The translations under genes were made by a program, and so were the position numbers. Positions 1-9,121 of a DNA stretch of 64,000 nt are shown piece by piece (positions within the stretch are counted from its first letter, which is position 1; each line of letters opens with the position of its first letter). This stretch comes from Clostridiales bacterium (lineage in GTDB: Bacteria > Bacillota > Clostridia > Lachnospirales > Lachnospiraceae), in contig JAAYNW010000039.1 of the NCBI GenBank assembly GCA_012520655.1, positions 1 to 64,000 on the forward strand, in the 5' to 3' direction. The notes under the pieces are model-generated. The model saw nothing but the letters and a program-made list of their open reading frames with translations. It ran no database searches and was not told the DNA's origin.

Positions 1-1
1 A

Positions 2-394
2 ATCTTATGTATTATCAGCGGTCTTTGTGCTGTAACATTATTTTTTACAGGAATTGAGGGAGGTATCTCTCTCGGCGTGTTTACCGGCTTTATGGAGATG
101 CTTCCCTTTATAGGCACGGGCATGGTACTTATTCCGCTAGCTTTTTGGCAGATTCTCAATGAGCATTATGTAAGAGCTGTAATATGCGTTATTCTTTATG
201 TGACATGCATAATCATAAGAGAATTGCTGGAGCCGAAGCTCGTGGGAGAGCAAGTGGGTATTTTGCCTGTTTGTATTTTATTCGCTGTATATGCGGGGGT
301 AAAATTATTCGGAATCTTTGGCATTATTAAAGGGCCTTTGGCACTGATTACAATTTATGAAGTATATTTGTATTTAAGAAGAAAACCGGAATAG
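2..394 (+). CDS. AI-2E family / sporulation YtvI-like permease, 3' end (partial)
   Basis: The reading frame is open from the left edge of the window, so only the last 130 residues are present and the start lies upstream. The protein is strongly hydrophobic with several membrane segments. It carries the C-terminal signature of the AI-2E/PerM family: a MEMLPFIGTG stretch, then RELLEPKLVGEQVGILPV, then a glycine-rich GIFGIIKGPLALI close to the end. In spore-forming clostridia this family includes YtvI, a sporulation membrane protein, and also exporters of unknown substrate; the fragment does not allow a choice between them. It ends with TAG 70-90 bases before the next gene on the same strand, with no obvious terminator between them. 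Confidence 0.75.
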   Translation: MLCIISGLCAVTLFFTGIEGGISLGVFTGFMEMLPFIGTGMVLIPLAFWQILNEHYVRAVICVILYVTCIIIRELLEPKLVGEQVGILPVCILFAVYAGVKLFGIFGIIKGPLALITIYEVYLYLRRKPE

Positions 395-482
395 GAAGTT
401 CGTATAAAAGCAGATGCGGGATTGACGAAAGGATAGCAGTAAACTATGATAAAATGAAAGAAACATGAATGGAGTACGTAAG

Positions 483-2108
483 ATGCCGGAAGAAACAGAA
501 GAAAAAATTAATCTTTTATTATTTTGTGAAGAAGCCGTTTCTTTGCTGCTAATGGCTTATTTAATTATTATATTCTTTTTTTATCCTTTTTATATGCAGA
601 ACGGTTATGTGCAAATCGGAGATGCCAAGTTCTCTTTTTACATGGACATTACAATCGGAGCTTTCGCGCTGATTCTTCCGTTGATAGGGCTATGTATGAT
701 GCTGCGGTTCAAGAAAACGAGATCTTTTACCCGCCACAAGACGTTTTCGTTTACCGACTGTGCGTTTCTGCTGTACGGGATGGCGGTAGTTCTTTCCTAT
801 TTCTTCTCACAGTTTAAACAGAAGGCTGTTTGGGGTGAAGAAGGATGGTATATGGGACTTCTTACACAGCTACTTTTTATTCTATCCTATTTTATTATTT
901 CCAGGTTCTGGGAGTTTGAAGAGAAAATATTGCTGGCATTTATAGTCGCATCTGCAGGCGTTTTTCTATTGGGGCTACTGAATCGGTTTTCTGTTTATCC
1001 GATTGCGGTGGAAGGTGCAACTCGGGAATTTATATCCACGCTCGGAAACATCAATTGGTATTGCGGATATTTTGCTGTTCTTTTCCCTATAGGATTTGTA
1101 TGGTATTGGTTTACGGATAAGAAATGGCTGAAGGCGGCAGTAGCCTTGTATGTGTCGCTGGGGATAGCGACAGGGGTAACGCAAGGAAGCAACAGCGCAT
1201 TTATTGCAATAGTAGGTTTGTATCTTGTGCTTTTTTGTTTATCTTTTCGCAGCTTAAAAAGGATGAAATGCTTTTTTGAATTATCTCTTTTATTCTGTGT
1301 CGTTTGTCAGGCACTACGGATCTGGCGGATTATTTTACCGGACAGTTTTGACTATTATGATGGCAGTTTGACCGATTGGATCACTATGACGCATGCTACT
1401 TTGTATGTGATGATTCCTTTGGCGGTTGTTTATCTGGTAATAATATTAGCTGAAAAGAAAAAGCATATGGATATCGGGAGATATAAAATGCTCAGGCAAA
1501 TTACGCTTCTCGTGCTTACCATAACAGGGGGAGTTTATATTATGCTTTTAATATTAAATACGCGTACACATGGCGGAATCCGTTTTATGGGAGGATTGCA
1601 GGCGCTCATTTTCAGCGAATATTGGGGAAGTTCCAGGGGGGGTACTTGGTCGGCAGGCGTACATATATTTCAAAGGATACCGGGACTTAGGAAGCTTATC
1701 GGCGTAGGGCCTGATTGCTTTGCCTCTTATCTGTATATCTTGCCGGATGTCACGGAGAAGGTTATGGATCAATTCGGCACATCGAGGCTGACCAACGCCC
1801 ATAATGAATGGCTTACCGTTCTGGTAAATAACGGAATTGCAGGCCTTATCGGGTATGCCGGAATATTTGCAAGTGTATGGATTCGGTTTATTTACCGCGC
1901 GGAAAAGGCTACTGTGAAATTAAAGGAGAAGCTGACAGAGGATAAAAGGCAGCTTTATTTATATATCTTTGCTATCAGCTCCTTTATCTATACAATACAC
2001 AATATAGTAAGCTTCCAACAGATTTTAAGTACGCCGTTCGTATTCCTTATGATAGGAATGGGGGAGAGCCTGATGCGGGAAGGAATGCTGAAAAATGGGA
2101 ACACATAA
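483..2108 (+). CDS. O-antigen ligase-like polytopic membrane protein
   Basis: A 541-residue protein with about ten to twelve hydrophobic segments. The C-terminal half has the Wzy_C/O-antigen-ligase pattern: a GVGPDCFASYLY loop, then NAHNEWLTVLVNNGIAG near residue 437, where the His-Asn-Glu group is the conserved feature of the extracellular loop in this family. Members join or polymerise undecaprenyl-linked glycans at the outer face of the membrane, so a role in cell-surface polysaccharide is likely, but no glycan genes flank it and the substrate is unknown. I chose ATG 483 because GGAG at 471-474 sits eight bases before it; an upstream in-frame ATG at 465 has no ribosome binding site. It stands alone between the permease end and a LacI gene. 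Confidence 0.75.
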   Translation: MPEETEEKINLLLFCEEAVSLLLMAYLIIIFFFYPFYMQNGYVQIGDAKFSFYMDITIGAFALILPLIGLCMMLRFKKTRSFTRHKTFSFTDCAFLLYGMAVVLSYFFSQFKQKAVWGEEGWYMGLLTQLLFILSYFIISRFWEFEEKILLAFIVASAGVFLLGLLNRFSVYPIAVEGATREFISTLGNINWYCGYFAVLFPIGFVWYWFTDKKWLKAAVALYVSLGIATGVTQGSNSAFIAIVGLYLVLFCLSFRSLKRMKCFFELSLLFCVVCQALRIWRIILPDSFDYYDGSLTDWITMTHATLYVMIPLAVVYLVIILAEKKKHMDIGRYKMLRQITLLVLTITGGVYIMLLILNTRTHGGIRFMGGLQALIFSEYWGSSRGGTWSAGVHIFQRIPGLRKLIGVGPDCFASYLYILPDVTEKVMDQFGTSRLTNAHNEWLTVLVNNGIAGLIGYAGIFASVWIRFIYRAEKATVKLKEKLTEDKRQLYLYIFAISSFIYTIHNIVSFQQILSTPFVFLMIGMGESLMREGMLKNGNT

Positions 2109-2129
2109 GGAAATTAAAATGAAAATCAG

Positions 2130-2185
2130 TTGTTGTCAACTCAAACATATGGTATGATATTTAGTAAGATTTAGTTCATTTTAGT
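2130..2185 (+). promoter_or_regulatory. Promoter of the lacI-type gene with three phased TTTAGT repeats
   Basis: TTGTTG at 2130-2135 and TATGAT at 2153-2158 are separated by 17 bases and form a good sigma-A promoter. Immediately downstream lie three copies of TTTAGT at 2160, 2170 and 2180, exactly ten bases apart, covering the start of transcription. The same hexamer recurs in the promoter of the ABC operon at 10228-10255. The placement suits autorepression by the encoded LacI-type protein; the assignment to that protein is inference. Confidence 0.6.
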
Positions 2186-2205
2186 ATAGAAAAGAGGTTT
2201 TCCAT

Positions 2206-3207
2206 TTGACATTAAAGGAATTGGCTAAGATTGCAGGAGTGTCCCCTTCTACCGTATCTTTAGTCCTCAATAATAGAGTAGGCGTAGGCGACGCAAAACG
2301 TAAAGAAATACTGGATTTATTGGAAAAATACAATTTTAACATCCCTAAAAAGAATGGTTTTGACAAGAATCTTATGTTTTTGAAATATATAAGACACGGT
2401 ATGATTGTAGAAGAAAATGCCGGGTTTATTTCATCTATCATGGATTCTATCGAAGCAGAATGCAGAAATGAAGGCTATAGCCTTAGCATTACTATTTCTG
2501 AAAACTGTTTGGAAAACACGTTGCAGAATATTGATTTTAGTAAATTTAGTGGATTATTTGTGCTGGGCACGGAGTTAGATACTACTTCTTATCCGCTTCT
2601 AAGCAAGATTCCTATTCCGTATATTGTGCTCGATAACATTATGCCAGGCTTTAATTGCAACGCTATTTCTATGTCCAATGTAGAAATGGTTCATCAAGCA
2701 TTATGCCATCTCGCTTCTATGGGACACAAGAGTATCGGATATTTAAGAAGCAGTGTAAAGGCACAGAATTTTGATGAACGTGCCTTCTCTTTTAGGAATA
2801 CGGCAAAGGAACTGGGACTTGCCTTTGATAAAGAACATGAATTTCTGTTAGAGCCGACTTTGCTTCATTCTTATCATAATATGAAGGAATATTTGAAGAA
2901 AGGAATCTCCCTTCCGAACTGTTTATTTGCGGATAACGATACTATTGCGATAGGTGCTATAAAAGCGTTAAAAGAATGGAAATACAAGATTCCCGAGGAC
3001 ATTAGCGTGATGGGCTTTGATAATATTCATTTTGCGGAAATTAATTCCCCTGCCTTGTCAACGATGAGCGTTCCCAAAAAGCTGATTGGTTTTACCGCTT
3101 TAAAGCATCTGCATATGGCTATCGAGAATAAAGATTTTAGCAATGTAAAGACCAAAATAGGCGGAGAACTCATTGTCCGCCGCAGTACACAGCCCTTTAC
3201 CACTTAA
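2206..3207 (+). CDS. LacI family transcriptional regulator
   Basis: A 333-residue repressor. The first 22 residues (TLKELAKIAGVSPSTVSLVLNN) are a textbook LacI helix-turn-helix plus hinge, followed by a periplasmic-binding-protein-like effector domain ending in DISVMGFDNIHFAEINSPALS and a ligand-type tail LIVRRST. The start is TTG 2206, eight bases after AAGAGG. It faces the minus-strand ABC/dha operon that begins at 10195, and its own promoter shares TTTAGT repeats with that operon, so it is the likely local repressor. The effector is probably the imported sugar or its phosphate, which is unknown. Confidence 0.9.
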   Translation: MTLKELAKIAGVSPSTVSLVLNNRVGVGDAKRKEILDLLEKYNFNIPKKNGFDKNLMFLKYIRHGMIVEENAGFISSIMDSIEAECRNEGYSLSITISENCLENTLQNIDFSKFSGLFVLGTELDTTSYPLLSKIPIPYIVLDNIMPGFNCNAISMSNVEMVHQALCHLASMGHKSIGYLRSSVKAQNFDERAFSFRNTAKELGLAFDKEHEFLLEPTLLHSYHNMKEYLKKGISLPNCLFADNDTIAIGAIKALKEWKYKIPEDISVMGFDNIHFAEINSPALSTMSVPKKLIGFTALKHLHMAIENKDFSNVKTKIGGELIVRRSTQPFTT

Positions 3208-3245
3208 CAAAAAAATGGACCCGTTATAAACTGCATAACGAGTCC
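3208..3245 (-). terminator. Intrinsic terminator of the dhaK-dhaL operon
   Basis: GGACCCGTTAT at 3217-3227 pairs with ATAACGAGTCC at 3235-3245 (ten of eleven pairs) around a seven-base loop. The A-run at 3208-3215 becomes a T-run when read on the minus strand, so it ends the dhaL transcript, 50 bases after its stop codon. It lies between convergent genes and may also weakly stop the lacI transcript. Confidence 0.75.
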
Positions 3246-3294
3246 GGCTTAATGGAAAAGGCAAATTATTAGTTAGAAAGAATTTGCAGCCGAT

Positions 3295-3921
3295 TTAATC
3301 GGCTAATGATTTCGCAAATGCCTTCATTATGAGCATGGCAACTGCGGCACCCGGATCCTTTAGGTTGCGGGACATCTCGCCTCTGGTTGCGGCTCTTCCG
3401 TGTACGGCAATCATAGTTGCCGTATTCTCAAATCCTTCTTCTGCGGCTTTGGCAGATGCATTTGCAGCAGCTTGTAAGGATTCTCCTTTATCTATCCTTT
3501 CTCTTAAAGCTATTAGAGCAGGATTCAATCCATCCAAGAAGGTCTTATCTCCGACCTTTGCTTTTCCTCGGTTCATGACTCCATCCATGTAAGCGCTAAA
3601 CAGTTCTACGATATCGTAGTCGGTCAGTTCTGTTTTTCCTTTAAGCACCTTTCCGGCCTGCATGAAACCGGAGGCCATTAGCGTTCCCATCGTGGAAGGG
3701 ACTGCGACAGACATAGCCTTTCCGGCTGTATATAGCAGCTTTCCGACATCGGTTTCCGTTCCGTCGGAAATCGCGTTGTAAGCCGCTAAATAACCATCCG
3801 ACATGGTCAATCCCAGGTCTCCGTCGCCTACGACGCTGTCGAGCTGTATCAAATAATCTTTGTTTTCTGCCATGATATCTTTTATTTCACCGATTAATTT
3901 AATTAAATAAATAGTATTCAT
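3295..3921 (-). CDS. dhaL: Dihydroxyacetone kinase-type nucleotide subunit DhaL
   Basis: A 208-residue DAK2/DhaL-domain protein. VVGDGDLGLTM near residue 30 holds the paired aspartates that bind the Mg-nucleotide, and later helices carry the conserved MGTLMASGFMQAGK and GKAKVGDKTFLDGLNPA stretches. In PTS-type systems DhaL carries ADP that is rephosphorylated by DhaM; in ATP-type enzymes the domain is fused to DhaK. Here no dhaM is present in the window. I chose ATG 3921 (seven bases after GGGAGG at 3929-3934); ATG 3924 is nearly as good, while a longer start at 3939 would lie upstream of that binding site. It directly follows dhaK and is the last gene of the operon. Confidence 0.88.
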   Translation of the reverse strand: MNTIYLIKLIGEIKDIMAENKDYLIQLDSVVGDGDLGLTMSDGYLAAYNAISDGTETDVGKLLYTAGKAMSVAVPSTMGTLMASGFMQAGKVLKGKTELTDYDIVELFSAYMDGVMNRGKAKVGDKTFLDGLNPALIALRERIDKGESLQAAANASAKAAEEGFENTATMIAVHGRAATRGEMSRNLKDPGAAVAMLIMKAFAKSLAD

Positions 3922-3938
3922 CATAATGCCTCCCGTCA

Positions 3939-4949
3939 TTATACTTGTGTAAAGAAGGGGGTACGTGCAGGTGCCTCCAGATATTTCTTAAGTTCATCGT
4001 CCAACTTCAGGAGCGATATTGAAAAGCCGGCCATCTCGATGGCTGTGGCATATTCTCCGACATAATAGCGGTGTACTTTAATGTTCTTTTCTTTTAAATA
4101 CTGATCAATTCTTCTTGTTACAATATATTGCTCGTCTAAGGGAGTGGAACCCAGTCCGTTAACCAGTACGGCTACTTCGTCTCCGCTCACGTAAGGAATG
4201 TCGGCCACGATTTTATCCAGCATTTCGGTAACTATCTGATCCGCAGGCTCTAATTTTCCACGCCTGATGCCGGTCTCGCCGTGAATTCCCATACCAATTT
4301 CCATTTCATCTTCTCCGATTTCAAATCCGGGTTTTCCTACTCGCGGAACGATGCAGGGACTTAACGCTACGCCCATAGTCCTTACGTTGGCAGCTGCTTT
4401 CTCCGCGATGCGTTTTACTTCATCCAGATCAAGCATGGCATCTGCCGCTGCTCCCGCACATTTATATACAAATACAATACCGGCTACACCCCTTCGCGTA
4501 TTTTTTTCGCCGGGAGAAGCAGGACCTGCGGAGGCTACGTCCTCGCCCGCAACCACGCTCTCGACACGAATTCCTTCTTCAAAATCAGCCATTTCGGCAG
4601 CCATATCAAAGTTAAAGATATCTCCGTTATAGTTTCCGTAAATATAAAGAACCCCTGCGCCGCTGTCTATTTCTTTCGTTACGGCTAACATTTGCTCTGC
4701 GCTGGGAGATTGAAAAACGTCACCGACACAGCAGCCGTCAAGCATCCCCAGCCCAACATAACCGAGGAACAGAGGCAGATGACCGGATCCGCCGCCCGTT
4801 GCAATTCCTACCTTACCTTCTTTTTTATTGGCGGTTACCAGACATCTTAAGTCATCTGCCGTGTATGTTATTAAATCCGGGTGCGCAATATATAATCCCT
4901 CCAGCATCTCATTTACATAGTCTTCAGGCTTGTTAATTATTTTTTTCAT
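3939..4949 (-). CDS. dhaK: Dihydroxyacetone kinase-type substrate subunit DhaK (variant)
   Basis: A 336-residue DAK1/DhaK protein that binds a short ketose covalently and presents it to DhaL for phosphorylation. The expected active site is visible: GGGSGH with His57, NYNGD with Asp110, and the hemiaminal-forming His223 in GIHGETG. The segment after His57 reads LPLFLGYVG rather than the EPAHAGFVG usual in true dihydroxyacetone kinases, so the substrate may be another ketose such as erythrulose; that is inference. The neighbours are a ribose-type ABC transporter and an AllA-like protein, which supports a role on an imported sugar rather than on dihydroxyacetone from glycerol. The start ATG follows AGGAGG-like bases at about 4957. 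Confidence 0.88.
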   Translation of the reverse strand: MKKIINKPEDYVNEMLEGLYIAHPDLITYTADDLRCLVTANKKEGKVGIATGGGSGHLPLFLGYVGLGMLDGCCVGDVFQSPSAEQMLAVTKEIDSGAGVLYIYGNYNGDIFNFDMAAEMADFEEGIRVESVVAGEDVASAGPASPGEKNTRRGVAGIVFVYKCAGAAADAMLDLDEVKRIAEKAAANVRTMGVALSPCIVPRVGKPGFEIGEDEMEIGMGIHGETGIRRGKLEPADQIVTEMLDKIVADIPYVSGDEVAVLVNGLGSTPLDEQYIVTRRIDQYLKEKNIKVHRYYVGEYATAIEMAGFSISLLKLDDELKKYLEAPARTPFFTQV

Positions 4950-5004
4950 TTGTTTTCCTCCTATAGGTATAAGACTTTATCTTAAAAGTAACGCTGCTTC
5001 ACAA

Positions 5005-5484
5005 TCATATGATTTGTATGTAATCTTCCTCTTTGTAATCCACGACCGTACAGTCATTAAAATAAGTGCGTTCGGGAAGTACTATCATAATATGAATTTT
5101 ATTCTCGCTTACGGGAAAAGGAGCTAAGTGCCATACTCCAGTACGAATCGAGACAAAGGTTCCTTTCGGTACAATAAAAGCTTCTGTCAATTCGGGTACC
5201 GGTTTATTGGAAGGCGGTGCAACATACAAAATCATATCTCCGTCTAGCGGTATCATGCCTTCGCTTGTTAAATTGTGGTATTCACTCGATTTTATAATCA
5301 TTGGATCCGCTTTTTCCGATACCAATGAGGAAAATCCTACAGGCATATCTCCCGATACGGGAAACAGCACATGGTCATGAAAAAAAGCGCCTAAATTGTT
5401 GCCGGTAGGGCGAAGCATGTCGAAATAACTGCCATATGGTTCGAACCCTTCTTTTGTCAATTGCTTTGCTTTAATTGTTCTCAT
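5005..5484 (-). CDS. Ureidoglycolate lyase (AllA)-like cupin protein
   Basis: A 159-residue single-domain beta protein. The opening MRTIKAKQLTKEGFEPYG and the GVWHLAPFPV stretch near residue 120 match the AllA/ureidoglycolate lyase family, whose characterised members release urea from ureidoglycolate in allantoin breakdown. No other purine-degradation gene is nearby, so here it more likely acts on the same unknown substrate as the transporter and kinase; that is inference from context. Its start overlaps the stop of the upstream permease by four bases (ATGA, 5481-5484), which indicates translational coupling within the operon. Confidence 0.72.
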   Translation of the reverse strand: MRTIKAKQLTKEGFEPYGSYFDMLRPTGNNLGAFFHDHVLFPVSGDMPVGFSSLVSEKADPMIIKSSEYHNLTSEGMIPLDGDMILYVAPPSNKPVPELTEAFIVPKGTFVSIRTGVWHLAPFPVSENKIHIMIVLPERTYFNDCTVVDYKEEDYIQII

Positions 5485-6470
5485 TGTTTTTTCGCCTTTC
5501 TTTCCATATTTTTGCTATCCATGAATGAAGTGAAGATCATGATAAATATTAATATCAAGCCCCATACAAATGTTTTTACAAACGAATTTACACGTAAGAT
5601 GTTGAATGCGCTGGAAACTAACTGCAATACAATGATGGATAAAGTAACGCCCAACACTTTTCCTTTTCCGCCGTCCGGATTTGTTCCTCCGAGTACAACG
5701 ATTAACAGGCTTAGTAAGGTAAAAGAGGTTCCGTAATCGGACTTCGCAGAATTGTAGTGAGATGCCATCAAAATCCCACTGACAGCTCCTAATATGCCGG
5801 AAATCCCATATGTAATAATAGTAACCTTCAGATTGTTAATACCCGAATATCGTGAAGCTACCTCGTTAGTTCCTTTAAAGCTCAGATGCTGTCCGTAAAC
5901 GGTAGATTTCAACAGATAAGATATAATAACGGCTATTATGGCAAACAATAGTACTGCGATAGGGATACCTAAGACGGTTCCGTTTGCAATGTATCCGAAT
6001 TCCTGAGGAAGCCCTGTTAATGCGGGTCCCTTGGTGATGGCAAGACCCAGTCCGGTAAAAAGCTGCAATCCGCACAAGGTAACGAGCATAGGGGGAATCT
6101 TAAGATAACCGATTAGAGCACCGTTGAAAATTCCGCATAATAATCCGGTCAGCAAAGCAGCCAATATACCGAAAGGTATGGACTCAATTCCGCCGTCCAT
6201 TTTTAACATGACAACTGTGCCCACGATGCCGGACAGATTCGCAATTCCGACTAAAGACAAATCAATCCCTCCCGAGATCATGGCTAACATCATTCCAAAG
6301 GAGAGAATGCCGAATTCCGGAAACTGTATACACATACCCTGCAAATTTGTCACGCTTAAAAATGACTTTGGTGATAAGATTCCCATAATTGCAAAAATAA
6401 ATACTGCTATGAAGAATAGGGTCACGATATTTTTATCTGAAGTTTTTACCTTTAAAATAAAATTTTTCAT
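5481..6470 (-). CDS. Ribose-type ABC transporter permease (second of two)
   Basis: A 329-residue membrane protein of the RbsC/BPD_transp_2 family with eight to ten hydrophobic helices. It carries the ISGGIDLSLVGIANLSG signature near residue 70 and the late YSGINNLKV... LGGTNPDGGKG motif that contacts the ATPase. The start ATG 6470 lies eight bases after GGGAGG (6479-6484); upstream in-frame codons lack a binding site. This ribosome site overlaps the stop of the preceding permease. Two different permease subunits are arranged like the rhamnose or Lsr transporters, so the channel is probably a heterodimer with the protein encoded just upstream. Confidence 0.88.
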   Translation of the reverse strand: MKNFILKVKTSDKNIVTLFFIAVFIFAIMGILSPKSFLSVTNLQGMCIQFPEFGILSFGMMLAMISGGIDLSLVGIANLSGIVGTVVMLKMDGGIESIPFGILAALLTGLLCGIFNGALIGYLKIPPMLVTLCGLQLFTGLGLAITKGPALTGLPQEFGYIANGTVLGIPIAVLLFAIIAVIISYLLKSTVYGQHLSFKGTNEVASRYSGINNLKVTIITYGISGILGAVSGILMASHYNSAKSDYGTSFTLLSLLIVVLGGTNPDGGKGKVLGVTLSIIVLQLVSSAFNILRVNSFVKTFVWGLILIFIMIFTSFMDSKNMERKAKKQ

Positions 6471-6483
6471 TAATCTTTCCTCC

Positions 6484-7482
6484 CTAAACTTTCGCACTGT
6501 TAGCAATTTTCTTTGCTCTTATAGATGTTATGGATGTTCCGATTACGATAATCATTCCGACAACAAAGGTTTGAAAATGAGTGGGAACTCCAAGCATAAT
6601 CAGATTATTCTGAACGAGAGTTATCAAGCTTACGCCCAGAATGGTACCGATAACCGTACCGTGACCGCCTGTTATCCGCGTTCCGCCGACAACAACCGCA
6701 GCGATTACCATCATTTCGCTTCCCATTAATACCTGCGGACTTGCCTGCCGCATTAAGATCATGTAGGTAATACCTCCGATACCGGCAAAAAATCCGGAAG
6801 TCATATATATGATGAATTGGATCTTGGTTACATTAAAACCGGCTATTCTGGCCGCATTTTTATCTCCGCCTATGGCATATATACCTCTGCCAAGCATAGT
6901 AAATTTGAGAATCACATAGGCAGCGATACATACTGCAATAGGAATCAGAATTAAAGCTGTCAACTGATAAGTGATTCCATCTGGGCTCGTATATGTATAG
7001 ATAAATGCTTTGGATAATTGGTCGATATTATCCGGTATATTAGAAATTTCATCGGTACCGAGAAAAGCGAGAGTGGCTCCGTTCACTACGGAACTTACGC
7101 CGAGAGTTGCAATTAATGGAGCAATCTTAAACCTAACAATTAAAAACGCATTTAAGGCACCGAAAGCCATGCCGATCAAGCCTGCCATGGCAAAGGCCAA
7201 AATAGGACTATCCAATCCTGTGAACAATAAAAACTTGATAGTAGCATATAATGATATACAGGATATTGCCGGAAAAGAAACATCTATACCGCCGGAGATG
7301 ATGACAATCATTTCGCAAATAGCAAATATAAGTGTTACCAACATCGAGCGGGATAGCGATATCAACGTTGCAGTTCCAAAGAAAACAGGGTTTACGATTC
7401 CTATCAGCATGGAAAGCCCAAAGATAATGTATACAACAATCATTTCGTTTGTTGACAAATTATTTTTTAATCTTTTTTTCAT
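6484..7482 (-). CDS. Ribose-type ABC transporter permease (first of two)
   Basis: A 332-residue polytopic RbsC-family permease. The IISGGIDVSFPAI signature and the VVVGGTRITGGHGTVIG coupling region are both present. ATG 7482 is six bases after AGGAGG; the ATG two codons earlier sits directly on that site and is therefore unlikely. It follows the ATPase gene by about a dozen bases and precedes the second permease with an overlap, so all are one transcript. Confidence 0.88.
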   Translation of the reverse strand: MKKRLKNNLSTNEMIVVYIIFGLSMLIGIVNPVFFGTATLISLSRSMLVTLIFAICEMIVIISGGIDVSFPAISCISLYATIKFLLFTGLDSPILAFAMAGLIGMAFGALNAFLIVRFKIAPLIATLGVSSVVNGATLAFLGTDEISNIPDNIDQLSKAFIYTYTSPDGITYQLTALILIPIAVCIAAYVILKFTMLGRGIYAIGGDKNAARIAGFNVTKIQFIIYMTSGFFAGIGGITYMILMRQASPQVLMGSEMMVIAAVVVGGTRITGGHGTVIGTILGVSLITLVQNNLIMLGVPTHFQTFVVGMIIVIGTSITSIRAKKIANSAKV

Positions 7483-7495
7483 TTCCATCCTCCTG

Positions 7496-8980
7496 TTACT
7501 TTCCGCTCAATAATTTGGTCAGAGTTATCTCATCTAAGTCGCCGGCGTTCAGTTCGCCTGAGGGTTTACCGTTTTTCATAACTAAGATTTTATTGCAATT
7601 TTGAATTAATTCCTGCAAATCGTCGGAAATAATGATGATGCCTACGCCCTTAGAGGCCAAATTGTGTAATATTTTATGGATATCTGATTTGGAACCTACA
7701 TCTACACCCACGGTAGGACCGTTTAGAATCAATAAGTCGGGATTTGTGTTAAGCCATTTTGCAATTACCATTTTTTGTGCGTTTCCGCCCGATAATGTTC
7801 TGATATTGGGCTTAGGCGACGGAGCGGCACAACCGATCTTACGAATCCATTCTTCCGTTACCCGATACATTTCCGAGTGATTGAGTCTTCCTTTTGTGAG
7901 ATATTTCTGTATGGAGGCAGAGACTGTATTGTCTTGGATGGAACGGTCTAAAAACAAACCCTGAGTAAGCCTATCCTCCGGAACATATCCAATTTTATGC
8001 TTAACCGCATCCATTACCGATTTAATTTCTATTTCTACTCCGTTTAAAAGTATGGTACCCTTGTCCGCGGGGGCGATACCGAATAATGCATCGCCTATTT
8101 CCCCGCGTCCGGAACCAAGCAGTCCCGTTATACCAAGTACATCCCCTCTATGTAAAGTGAAATTTACATCTTGAAATACGCCTTCTTTTGTTAAGTGGCT
8201 GACTTTTAATATTTCTTGTTCCGATTTTTCCGGTCGATATGTAACTTCATCAATATCTCTTCCTGTTAGGCATTTTATAAACCGGACTTTGTCGAATTCT
8301 TCTATTAATCCGGTCGCTACGTTTTCTCCGTTTCGCAGAATTGTTAATCTATCCGCTATCTCGTATATTTCGTTCATTTTATGATTGACTATTACAATTG
8401 CCATCCCTTTTGCTTTTAATCTTCTGATAATAATATTCAGTTTTTCTACTTCTTTTGCCGTCAGGGCCGTGGTCGGTTCATCCAATATCAATAGCTTCGC
8501 ATCATTGATGATCGCTCTGCAGATTGCTACCATCTGTTTATTAGCTACGGACAGCCTTTCGACCAGTATGTCGGGGTCAATGTGTGCCCCGATTTGCTCC
8601 ATAGCCTCCAAAGCTAACTGCCTTGCCTTTTTCCACTGCATTCTTTTGGCACCTGTCATAAGAGCTCTATTCATCGCTATGTTTTCTGCTACCGAAAGAT
8701 TAGGGAATACAGCAAAGTCCTGATATATAACTTGAATTCCCATGCGTATTGAATCAATAGGATCCAGGTGATTTATCTTTTTGCCGTCTATGTATATGCT
8801 GCCTTCGGTTGCATCGTGCGCACCGGAAATAACTTTGATCAAAGTCGACTTTCCACAGCCGTTTTCTCCTGCCAAGCAGTGTATTTCACCTGAGTTTATA
8901 GTAAGATCCACACCCTTTAAGGCATGTACTCCTCCAAATGATTTTTTTATATTCTCAAGTCTTAAAAAAGCGTCTGCCAT
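7496..8980 (-). CDS. Ribose-type ABC transporter ATP-binding protein (tandem ATPase)
   Basis: A 494-residue RbsA/MglA-type protein with two ABC domains. Domain one has Walker A GENGCGKSTL near residue 37, a degenerate signature (LSVANKQMVAICRAI) and Walker B LLILDEPTTAL. Domain two has a degenerate Walker A (GLLGSGRGEIG), as normal for the family, and an intact LSGGNAQKMVIAKWL signature. It powers sugar import with the two following permeases. The N terminus is uncertain: MADAF at 8980 fits family alignments, and ATG 8995 is an alternative; the longer frame back to 9052 runs through a stem-loop and is unlikely. Confidence 0.88.
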   Translation of the reverse strand: MADAFLRLENIKKSFGGVHALKGVDLTINSGEIHCLAGENGCGKSTLIKVISGAHDATEGSIYIDGKKINHLDPIDSIRMGIQVIYQDFAVFPNLSVAENIAMNRALMTGAKRMQWKKARQLALEAMEQIGAHIDPDILVERLSVANKQMVAICRAIINDAKLLILDEPTTALTAKEVEKLNIIIRRLKAKGMAIVIVNHKMNEIYEIADRLTILRNGENVATGLIEEFDKVRFIKCLTGRDIDEVTYRPEKSEQEILKVSHLTKEGVFQDVNFTLHRGDVLGITGLLGSGRGEIGDALFGIAPADKGTILLNGVEIEIKSVMDAVKHKIGYVPEDRLTQGLFLDRSIQDNTVSASIQKYLTKGRLNHSEMYRVTEEWIRKIGCAAPSPKPNIRTLSGGNAQKMVIAKWLNTNPDLLILNGPTVGVDVGSKSDIHKILHNLASKGVGIIIISDDLQELIQNCNKILVMKNGKPSGELNAGDLDEITLTKLLSGK

Positions 8981-9004
8981 ACTTTTCACATCCATTCTTC
9001 TTTT

Positions 9005-9055
9005 AAAATGCGAACCCCATACATTCTTTTGGAAGCTATGAAAGGTTCGCATTTT
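9005..9055 (-). other. Perfect 12-bp stem-loop between binding-protein and ATPase genes
   Basis: AAAATGCGAACC at 9005-9016 is perfectly complementary to GGTTCGCATTTT at 9044-9055, leaving a 27-base loop. On the minus strand it sits between the binding-protein stop (9122) and the ATPase start (8980) and ends in a short U-run, like a leaky terminator or an mRNA 3'-end stabiliser. It would make the binding protein more abundant than the membrane parts. Confidence 0.7.
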
Positions 9056-9121
9056 GCAAATGAAATTATATTATATATTCTGCATAAATACCGTTGAGCT
9101 TCGGATTAAAAAATCATTTGC

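Noticed and set aside
6124-6729. Plus-strand frame across the two permease genes
   Set aside because: Antisense to two clear RbsC-type permeases, no recognisable protein features.
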